A stretch of 64,000 bases of DNA from Rhodanobacteraceae bacterium (lineage in GTDB: Bacteria > Pseudomonadota > Gammaproteobacteria > Xanthomonadales > SZUA-5). The translations under genes and the position numbers were made by a program. The stretch covers positions 846,001 through 910,000 of the forward strand of contig JACKOW010000001.1 in NCBI GenBank assembly GCA_024234055.1, written 5' to 3'. The notes under the pieces are model-generated. The model was given only the letters and a program-made list of their open reading frames with translations. It did no database searches and was not told the DNA's origin. Below, one piece after another: positions 41,184 through 48,021 of the stretch (within the stretch, counting starts at the first letter, position 1; every line of letters starts with the position of its first letter).

Positions 41184-43478
41184 TCAGCCTTCCGTGAGCT
41201 GCCTGGCTCGCACCTGGGCCTCGACCACCGCCAGCGCGGTCATGTTGACCACGCGCCGCACCGTCGCCGAATTGGTCAGCACGTAGCAGGGTTTCTTCAA
41301 TCCCATGACGATCGGGCCCAGGGACACGCCGCCAGTCAGCACGCGCACCATGTTGAAGGTGATGTTGGCGGCATCCAGGGTCGGGAACACGAACATGTTG
41401 GCCTGACCGGTCAGGCGCGAGTTCGGAAAGATCCGCTCGCGGATGGTCGAATCCAGGGCGGCGTCGGCATGCATCTCGCCCTCGACCTCCAGATCGGGAG
41501 CGCGTTCGCGCAGCAAATCCAGCACCTGGCGCATCTTGCGGCTGCTGGGGCTGTCCTCACTGCCGAAATTCGAGTGCGACAGCAATGCCACCTTGGCGGT
41601 GATGCCGAAGACCTTCAGACGCTCGACGGCCATGATCGTCGCCGTGGCCAGTTCGTGGGCGCTGGGATCGAGATTGACGTAGGTGTCGAGGAAGAAGAAG
41701 GTGCCGCGATCGCAGGCAATGGCGCTCATCGCCGCCGGGGCTTCGATGTCGCCTTCCAGGCCAATGATGTCCTGGCAGTACTCGAGCTTGCGCTGGAAGC
41801 GTCCGACCACGCCGCCAATCATGGCGTCGACCTCGCCGCGCTCAACCATCAGCGCGCCGATCACGGTGCTGCGCGAGCGCACCACGGCCTTGGCCGCGGC
41901 CGGGGATACGCCGCGACGCTCCATCAAACGATGGTAGTGCTGCCAGTATTCCGGGAAGCGCGGATCGGAATCGATGTTGGTGACGTCGAAATGCTCGCCG
42001 GGCTTGATCCACAGGCCCAGCCTTTCGATGCGCTGTTCGATCACCGCCGGGCGCCCGATCAGCGTCGGTCGGGCAAAGCCCTCGTCGACGATCGCCTGCA
42101 CGGCGCGCAGCATGACTTCCTCTTCGCCCTCGGCGAAGGCCACTCGCTTGGGCTCGCGCCGGGCGGCATCGAACACCGGCTTCATCATCAGCCCGGTGCG
42201 GAAGATGAACTGGTTCAGCTGCTGCCGGTACAGCGTCATGTCCTCGATGGGACGCACGGCAACGCCCGAATCCATGGCCGCCTGGGCCACGGCGGGCGCC
42301 AGGCGCACCAGCAGACGCGGGTCGAAAGGCTGCGGGATCAGGCAATCACGACCGAAACTGCGCATTTCGCCACCGTAAGCCGCTGCGGCCACATCCGAAG
42401 CGCCTTCGCGCGCCAGTTTGGCGATGGCGTGCACGCAGGCCAGCTTCATTGGCTCGGTGATGGTCGTGGCACCCACATCCAGCGCACCGCGGAAGATGTA
42501 GGGGAAGCACAGGGCGTTGTTGACCTGGTTGGGATAGTCCGATCGGCCGGTGGCCATGATCGCGTCCGGGCGTACCGCCAGCGCATCTTCGGGCAGGATT
42601 TCGGGATTGGGATTGGCCAACGCCAGAATGATCGGATTGGCGGCCATGGTCTTGACCATGTCCTGCTTGAGCACACCGCCGGCCGACAGCCCGAGGAACA
42701 CATCGGCGCCATTGACGATCTCGGCCAGCGTGCGCAACTCGGTGTCGCGGGCATAGCGAGCCTTGTCGGCATCCATGTCCTCGGCGCGGCCCTTGTAGAC
42801 CACGCCGCTGCGATCGGTAACCAGGATGTTCTCGGGTTTCATGCCCAGCTGAACCAGCATGTCCAGGCAGGCAATGCCGGCCGCGCCTGCGCCCGAGACC
42901 GCCAGCTTGACCTCGGAAATCTCCTTGCCGACCACATGCAGGGCATTGACGACCGCCGCGCCGACGATGATCGCGGTGCCGTGCTGATCATCGTGAAACA
43001 CCGGAATCTTCATGCGATCGCGCAGCTTGCGCTCGACGATGAAGCACTCCGGCGCCTTGATGTCTTCGAGGTTGATGCCGCCGAAGGTCGGTTCCAGGCT
43101 GGCGATGATGTCGACCAGCTTGTCCGGATCGCGCTCATCGATCTCGATATCGAAGACGTCGATGCCGGCGAACTTCTGGAACAGCACGCCCTTGCCTTCC
43201 ATGACCGGCTTGGCAGCCAGCGGACCGATGGCACCCAGACCCAGTACAGCCGTGCCGTTGGTGATCACGGCCACCAGATTGCCGCGGGCGGTGACGGTGG
43301 AGGCCTCTCGCGGGTCGTCGACGATCACCTCACAGGCTGCCGCCACGCCCGGCGAGTAGGCCAGGGACAGATCGCGCTGGGTGGTCAGGGCCTTGGTCGG
43401 GGTGACCTTGATCTTGCCCGGAGGATGCTGGCGGTGGTACTCGAGCGCACTTTGCTTGAGCTGGTCCGAGATCGACAT
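41184..43478 (-). CDS. maeB: NADP-dependent malic enzyme with phosphotransacetylase-like domain
   Basis: Converts malate to pyruvate and CO2 with NADP+, feeding gluconeogenesis and NADPH supply. 764 residues from ATG 43478 (MSISDQLKQSALEYHRQHPPGKIKV); a GTG three codons upstream is less likely. Malic domain: TTQRDLSLAYSPGVAAAC, NGTAVLGLGAIGPLAAKPVMEGK and FHDDQHGTAIIVGAAVVNAL. NAD-binding domain: AVSGAGAAGIACLDML and FLGLSAGGVLKQDMV. The C-terminal 330 residues are a phosphate-acetyltransferase-like domain (VAFAEGEEEVMLRAVQAIVDEG), which in MaeB enzymes is regulatory (acetyl-CoA sensing). Length is close to E. coli MaeB (759). Confidence 0.96.
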   Translation of the reverse strand: MSISDQLKQSALEYHRQHPPGKIKVTPTKALTTQRDLSLAYSPGVAAACEVIVDDPREASTVTARGNLVAVITNGTAVLGLGAIGPLAAKPVMEGKGVLFQKFAGIDVFDIEIDERDPDKLVDIIASLEPTFGGINLEDIKAPECFIVERKLRDRMKIPVFHDDQHGTAIIVGAAVVNALHVVGKEISEVKLAVSGAGAAGIACLDMLVQLGMKPENILVTDRSGVVYKGRAEDMDADKARYARDTELRTLAEIVNGADVFLGLSAGGVLKQDMVKTMAANPIILALANPNPEILPEDALAVRPDAIMATGRSDYPNQVNNALCFPYIFRGALDVGATTITEPMKLACVHAIAKLAREGASDVAAAAYGGEMRSFGRDCLIPQPFDPRLLVRLAPAVAQAAMDSGVAVRPIEDMTLYRQQLNQFIFRTGLMMKPVFDAARREPKRVAFAEGEEEVMLRAVQAIVDEGFARPTLIGRPAVIEQRIERLGLWIKPGEHFDVTNIDSDPRFPEYWQHYHRLMERRGVSPAAAKAVVRSRSTVIGALMVERGEVDAMIGGVVGRFQRKLEYCQDIIGLEGDIEAPAAMSAIACDRGTFFFLDTYVNLDPSAHELATATIMAVERLKVFGITAKVALLSHSNFGSEDSPSSRKMRQVLDLLRERAPDLEVEGEMHADAALDSTIRERIFPNSRLTGQANMFVFPTLDAANITFNMVRVLTGGVSLGPIVMGLKKPCYVLTNSATVRRVVNMTALAVVEAQVRARQLTEG

Positions 43479-43567
43479 GCTGAGCACCCATGGTGACGAG
43501 AGACCGGCGAGAATAACACCGGCCTCGCGACGCTCCGGAGACGGGTGCTCGGGCTGATCGATTCAGT

Positions 43568-44455
43568 TCAGCTGGCCCAACCGGCCAGGACCACGATGGA
43601 CAGCAGCACCATCCACACGGTCAGCACTCGCCAGAGCAGGCGCCGGGCTTCCTCGACCGCTTCATCGCGGATCGGGGCGCCGTCGGCCGAGACGAATTCC
43701 TCGTCGTCCAGATCGACACAGGCGCGGGCCGTGGTCGCCAGAAAACCCAGGTCAGCGTGCAGGAAGCCCTGACCGTGGGCGTCATGATGTTCGCGCCAGG
43801 CTTTGCCCACGGCATCAAAATCCGAGGCCAGCGCCAGCGCCAGGGTCATCAGCTGCGCCGGCAACCAGGCCAGCGCAGCGTGCAGATGAGCCGCAGCCTG
43901 AACTTGCGGCGCTGGCAGTCTGGATTGCAGATCGGACGATTGTGCCAACAGCTGGGTCAACCGATAGCCAAGCACCCCGGTCGGGCCGAAAGCGATGAAC
44001 CAGAAGGCCGGGGCAAACCAGCGGCTGAGGCCGGAGCTGAACACCGCATCCACCAGCTGGCCGCTGCGCACCGGCGCATCTCCGGTGTTGCCCCCCAGCG
44101 CAATCAACGCCTGCTGGCGCTGCTCGGCATTCTCGGCCGTGGCGGCGCGGCGCGCATCGGCGTCGAGGTCACGCGGACCCCAGCACCAGAACAGCATCAC
44201 CAGAGCGAAGCCGAAATGCAGCAATCCATGCAGATGGCTACCGAGCACCGCCGATAGCAAGGCCGTGGCAGCCAGCAAGGGCAGCAGGATCAGCGCCAGA
44301 CCAAACTCGCTGTTCCACAGCTCCAAGGTGGCCAGGCGCGCGCCCAGCCAGTCGAGGTAGCCGCGCAGCCACAGGAAGTGCCGCAACTGATTCATCTCGG
44401 GAGCCAGTGCGCCCGCAGCCAGAACCATCAGCAGGGCCAGCAAGGCCAGAGTCAT
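43568..44455 (-). CDS. ampE: AmpE-like inner-membrane regulatory protein
   Basis: 295 residues with GGAG 8 bases before ATG 44455. Membrane segments: MTLALLALLMVLAAGAL, FGLALILLPLLAATALLSAVLG, LLHFGFALVMLFWCWGPRDL, a central one near WFIAFGPTGVLGYRLTQLL, LPAQLMTLALALASDF, and the C-terminal VLTVWMVLLSIVVLAGW. RDLDADARRAATAEN, FAPAFWFIAFGPTGVLGYRL and LHAALAWLPAQLMTLALAL match AmpE/CobD-like proteins. AmpE is linked to signalling of cell-wall recycling and beta-lactamase induction together with AmpD; no ampD is present here. Monocistronic in appearance. Confidence 0.85.
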   Translation of the reverse strand: MTLALLALLMVLAAGALAPEMNQLRHFLWLRGYLDWLGARLATLELWNSEFGLALILLPLLAATALLSAVLGSHLHGLLHFGFALVMLFWCWGPRDLDADARRAATAENAEQRQQALIALGGNTGDAPVRSGQLVDAVFSSGLSRWFAPAFWFIAFGPTGVLGYRLTQLLAQSSDLQSRLPAPQVQAAAHLHAALAWLPAQLMTLALALASDFDAVGKAWREHHDAHGQGFLHADLGFLATTARACVDLDDEEFVSADGAPIRDEAVEEARRLLWRVLTVWMVLLSIVVLAGWAS

Positions 44456-45195
44456 GAGCCAAATCTCCAGAATCCACGGGTCGCGTTCAAGCTGCTATTT
44501 GATCAGGGAATCGGCTTTGGCGCGACCAGCGACGCGACGATCCTGGCCAGAGGCACGTCGTGCTCAGAAGCCGCCCGCGGAGTACGCATAGGAAAAGCAG
44601 AGAGTACGCGAAGAAGAGCGTTCATTTCTTCGGGGCGCTCTGAATCCTCTGTCATTGCGAGCCACCTGGGTCGGCCCGACACTGCGCACGGGCCATGAAC
44701 CCCCGGCGTCATTGCGAGCTTAGCGAAGCAATCCAGAGACGTGCCGCAAAGCACTGGATTGCTTCGTCGCTACGCTCCTCGCAATGACGCATCAACAACT
44801 TGCGATATGGGTTCATGGAAAGCCACCTGTTTCGGCCCGACACTGCTCACGGGCCATGAACCCATATCGTAACTTGTTGATTTGAAGTCCGCATGAGCAC
44901 AGCGCCAGCTTCGTCCACCCGTAGGAGCGCCCTTGCGGCGCGACCACCGCTGGGGATGTGCGGATTGCCGGTCGCGACGCGAGGTCGCTCATACAGGCGG
45001 GTTTGTGGCTCATGGCCCATGGGCAGTTTCAGGCCGACACAGGTGGCTCGCAACGACGCCGTGATAGGGTGATTCTGAAAACCCGCACCCCGCACCCCGC
45101 ACCCCGCACCCCGCGCCCCGCGCCCCGTGCCCCGTGCCCCGTGCCCCGTGCCCCGTGCCCCGTGCCCCGTGCCTGCCCCGTGCCTGCCCCGTGCC
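44456..45195. repeat. Nested dispersed repeats between ampE and nudC
   Basis: 740 bases with no gene. Contents: a CGCGGAGTACGCATAGGAAA motif (44576-44620), a composite element at 44651-44790 (copy of 38702-38842), an inverted element with 28-bp arms (44791-44818 and 44854-44881, starting ATCAACAACTTGCGATATGG) enclosing a partial copy of the composite's left half, GTAGGAGCGCCCTTGCGGCG-type palindromes (44922-44992), an inverted fragment of the composite (45016-45062), and a CCCCGCA/CCCCGTG 7-bp array (45080-45193) reaching the nudC stop. Confidence 0.85.
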
Positions 45196-46152
45196 TCAGC
45201 CCCAGCGATCGCCGGGCGGCAGGATCTCTGCGCTGTCGCGCCCGCAGCGCTCGTGGTACCAGTCTTCCAGCAGACGTGCCGACAAGGACAATGGTGGCGG
45301 CAGGCGAATCTCACCTGCCTGCACCGCGTCGCGCAATTCATCGGCTGAAAACCAGGCCGCGTGCTCCAGTTCATCGCCGTAGCTCAGCGCATCGGTCTCG
45401 GCGCGGGCGGTGAATCCCAGCATCAGACTTGCCGGAAAGGGCCAGGGTTGAGACGAGTGGTAGTCGCATTCCACCACCTGCACACCGGATTCCTCCAGCA
45501 CTTCGCGGCGCAAGGCGTCTTCCAGACTTTCTCCGGGCTCGACGAAACCGGCCAATACCGAATAGCGGCGCGGTGGCCAGCTCGGCTGGCGTCCGAGCAG
45601 CACCCGGCCCTGGTGCTCCACCAGCACGATGATGGCGGGATCGAGGCGCGGAAACTGTTCCGTCCCGCAGGAATCCTGCGTGCATCGACGCCGATGTCCA
45701 CCATCCTCGATCCGCGTCGGCGCTCCGCAGCGCCCACAGTAGCGGTGCCGCTGATGCCAGTGCACCAGCGCCCGCGCGTAGGCGGCATAGCCGGCCTCGG
45801 ACAGCGGCAGCGACTGCGCTGCCAGGCGCAGATCCACCCAGTGACGCTGCTCGCTGATGCACTGGTCGCGCCCGCTGTCGTCTACCACCAGCGCCAGGAT
45901 GACTCGTCCGTCGACGGTGCCCAGCGCCAGCCGTCGCTCGGCATCCATGGTCAGCTCTGCCGCGCTGGCAGCGGTGACCAGGCCTTGGCCGCGCGTCAGG
46001 AGGATCTCGCCTCGTTCGCTGATGAAGAAGCACAGGGCATGGCCAGGGTCGACGTCGATCTCGCCGCGGCCGGCACGGCGGCGCCAGCCGGTGGAGCGAT
46101 CCAGCGGCAGACCGGCAAAGAAATTGCGTGCGCTACGCTGCTCCGAGCCCAT
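45196..46152 (-). CDS. nudC: NAD(+)/NADH pyrophosphatase (NudC)
   Basis: A Nudix hydrolase that cleaves NADH to NMNH and AMP and can remove NAD caps from RNA. 318 residues from ATG 46152, GGAG upstream; the frame opens earlier but would overlap erpA. Zinc-binding cysteines: YCGRCG and RRRCTQDSCG. Nudix box GFVEPGESLEDALRREVLEE then SGV. The SQPWPFPASLMLGF segment is the NudC-specific signature that distinguishes it from other Nudix enzymes. The N-terminal domain is divergent, as usual. It lies 68 bases downstream of erpA on the same strand. Confidence 0.95.
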   Translation of the reverse strand: MGSEQRSARNFFAGLPLDRSTGWRRRAGRGEIDVDPGHALCFFISERGEILLTRGQGLVTAASAAELTMDAERRLALGTVDGRVILALVVDDSGRDQCISEQRHWVDLRLAAQSLPLSEAGYAAYARALVHWHQRHRYCGRCGAPTRIEDGGHRRRCTQDSCGTEQFPRLDPAIIVLVEHQGRVLLGRQPSWPPRRYSVLAGFVEPGESLEDALRREVLEESGVQVVECDYHSSQPWPFPASLMLGFTARAETDALSYGDELEHAAWFSADELRDAVQAGEIRLPPPLSLSARLLEDWYHERCGRDSAEILPPGDRWG

Positions 46153-46220
46153 CAGAAAAACTCCGGCCGCTGAACATGGCGACGTCGGTGTGCAGCGGGC
46201 CTGGTGGTGGCGCCGCTGCC

Positions 46221-46568
46221 TCAAACAGCAAACGAGGAACCGCAGCCGCAGGTGGTCTTCGCATTGGGGTTGCGAATGACGAATTGCGCGCCTTGAAGGC
46301 TTTCCGAGTAGTCGACTTCAGCACCAGCCAGGTATTGCAGGCTGATCGGATCGACCACCAGGGTCACACCATCGGTCTCAATGGCGAGATCGTCTTCGGC
46401 CGCCTGTTCGTCGAAGCTGAAACCATACTGGAATCCAGAGCAGCCGCCGCCCTGGATGTAGACCCTGAGCTTCAGGGCCGGATTGCCTTCCTCCAGCATC
46501 AGCTCGCGTACCTTGTGAGCGGCGGCGCTGGTGAAGACCATGCTTTCCTCGGCAACGGCTTCAGTCAT
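46221..46568 (-). CDS. erpA: A-type iron-sulfur carrier ErpA
   Basis: A 115-residue carrier that delivers Fe-S clusters to apo-enzymes. Starts at ATG 46568 with GAGGG upstream (MTEAVAEESMVFTSAAAHKV). The three conserved cysteines are in GGGCSGFQYGFSFDE and KTTCGCGSSF. VYIQGGGCSGFQYGF and VVDPISLQYLAGAEVDY are typical of ErpA rather than IscA. First of two A-type carriers in the window (see 53954). Located after bactofilin and DUF6776, a neighbourhood common in Xanthomonads. Confidence 0.94.
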   Translation of the reverse strand: MTEAVAEESMVFTSAAAHKVRELMLEEGNPALKLRVYIQGGGCSGFQYGFSFDEQAAEDDLAIETDGVTLVVDPISLQYLAGAEVDYSESLQGAQFVIRNPNAKTTCGCGSSFAV

Positions 46569-46615
46569 GATGATTACCCTCAAAGCTCAGGAGATGCGGT
46601 TGCCGGACGCCTTTT

Positions 46616-47023
46616 TCAAGACACTTCGGCCGCCGGCCCGGAGAGCTGCTTGCGTGGCTCTTCCTGGTGGACCATCTGGCCGTTGACCTGGGCACCGGCC
46701 GCCATTTCAAGCACCCGGTAGTAAAGATTGCCGCGTACGCGGGCAGTGGGTCCCAGGATCAGCTTCTCGGATACCACATCACCCAGCATCTCGCCGTGAA
46801 TTTCGGCCTGAGGAACCTGAACCTGACCCTCGATCTGACCGCGCTCGTACAGTTTCAGCACCGCGTCGCCGGATTCTTCGGCGATCACCGTACCCTTGAT
46901 CCGGCCTTCGACGATGAAGCTGCCGGCGAATCTGATGTCGCCGACGATGTTCATGCGTTCGCCCACCAGGCACTCAATGGCGCCTGCGGGTATGGATTTG
47001 CTGGTCTTCTTGTCGCCGAACAT
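46616..47023 (-). CDS. Bactofilin (polymer-forming cytoskeletal protein)
   Basis: 135 residues from ATG 47023 behind GGAG, two bases after the upstream gene's stop. The core is a regular beta-helix: LVGERMNIVGDIRFAGSFIV, VEGRIKGTVIAEES, LYERGQIEGQVQVPQAEIHGEMLGDVVSEKLIL and LGPTARVRGNLYYRVLEMAAGAQVNGQM, each about 16-18 residues with G/V periodicity. Flexible polar tails lie at both ends. Bactofilins polymerise at the membrane and help place cell-wall or polar machinery. It is in a minus-strand operon with the DUF6776 membrane protein. Confidence 0.93.
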   Translation of the reverse strand: MFGDKKTSKSIPAGAIECLVGERMNIVGDIRFAGSFIVEGRIKGTVIAEESGDAVLKLYERGQIEGQVQVPQAEIHGEMLGDVVSEKLILGPTARVRGNLYYRVLEMAAGAQVNGQMVHQEEPRKQLSGPAAEVS

Positions 47024-47025
47024 CG

Positions 47026-47745
47026 TCAACTCCCTTGTTGGATCACGTCCTTCCACATGAATTCTCGTTCTACCGGACCGCCACTTTCGGGCACGACCTT
47101 GAGGCTGACCGAGCCGGGCTTGAAGCCCTCCGGCAGCATGATCATTCCGGTCAGCTGCTGGAAGTACTTGAAGGAAAACTCCAGCCCCGGTCCGGTCCCT
47201 CCCAGTGCATCCAGGCCCAGGCGCTTGCTTTGGTCGCCATCGGCGCCGCTGACAAAGAGTTCCACGCGACCGGAGGCCTGACGGTTGCGCTTCAGATTCT
47301 GACTCAATGTCAGCGCGAACTGAAATGAGCGCGGGTCGTCCGTGGCCCGCAAACTCAGGCTGTGTACGGCCAGCCCGGCTTGCTGGGCGCCGCCTTCCAT
47401 CAGACGCTGGAAGAAGCTGAGGTCATTGCGTAGCGAGGCGATCTCTTCCTGGCGGCTGGCCAGAGCTTGTTGCAGTTCCTGATTGGCACTCTCAGCCACC
47501 TGCTCACCGCGTTGGTGCTGGGCCAGCTGCTGTTGCAGTTGTTCGATCTCGGCCCTGGACTCGGACAGTGCCCGGCGCGTGTGCGCGAGTTCGGTGGCGA
47601 CCTGCCCGAAGTCCGGCATCATGATGTAGCGCATCAGCAGATACAGGGCAGCCAGACTGCTCACCCACAGCAGGGCGACCAGCCAGCTCCGGCGGCGATT
47701 GCGGCGCAGATCGTCTTCGTACAGCAGCGTGCGTCTGGAGCTCAT
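47026..47745 (-). CDS. DUF6776 family membrane coiled-coil protein
   Basis: 239 residues. A basic N-terminus (MSSRRTLLYEDDLRRNRRR), one span (SWLVALLWVSSLAALYLLMRYI), a coiled coil (about 48-115, AELAHTRRALSES region and LQQQLAQHQRGEQ) and a beta-rich C-terminal domain (FALTLSQNLKRNRQASGRVEL; GFKPGSVSLKVVP). This is the conserved partner of the bactofilin gene in this order; I assume it anchors or organises the filament at the inner membrane, which is inference from linkage. The stop is 2 bases before the bactofilin start. Confidence 0.8.
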   Translation of the reverse strand: MSSRRTLLYEDDLRRNRRRSWLVALLWVSSLAALYLLMRYIMMPDFGQVATELAHTRRALSESRAEIEQLQQQLAQHQRGEQVAESANQELQQALASRQEEIASLRNDLSFFQRLMEGGAQQAGLAVHSLSLRATDDPRSFQFALTLSQNLKRNRQASGRVELFVSGADGDQSKRLGLDALGGTGPGLEFSFKYFQQLTGMIMLPEGFKPGSVSLKVVPESGGPVEREFMWKDVIQQGS

Positions 47746-47965
47746 GGGACCGGGTTCTGGGCAAGCCTCAGGATCAGTGCAATCGGGCGATGCGACCGAA
47801 GGGGATCCGCCGGCACCAGCGAGAGCGCCTTGCAGCAGTCCCGCATGGTCGCAGTTCCCGGGCGGCCATTGGGCTTATAGACGCCGATTCGCGCAACGCA
47901 CAAGCTTTCCGTCCCGGCCGTTCATGCGCAACTCGCAAACATTTCGACCGATCGCCCGCAACGGG

Positions 47966-47994
47966 CTTTTGCCGGCAGAGCCCGCTGGTATAGT
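47966..47994 (+). promoter_or_regulatory. Extended -10 promoter of the GGDEF/EAL gene
   Basis: TATAGT (47989-47994) preceded by TG one base away (extended -10), with TTTTGC about 16 bases upstream as a weak -35. Transcription would start near 48001, about 20 bases before the GTG start at 48022. Confidence 0.5.
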
Positions 47995-48021
47995 GGGGTC
48001 ATCTCGTGCTCAGAGCCTGCC

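Noticed and set aside
41166..43496. 776-codon plus-strand open frame opposite maeB
   Set aside because: MaeB is unmistakable on the minus strand; the opposite frame is a codon-bias artefact.
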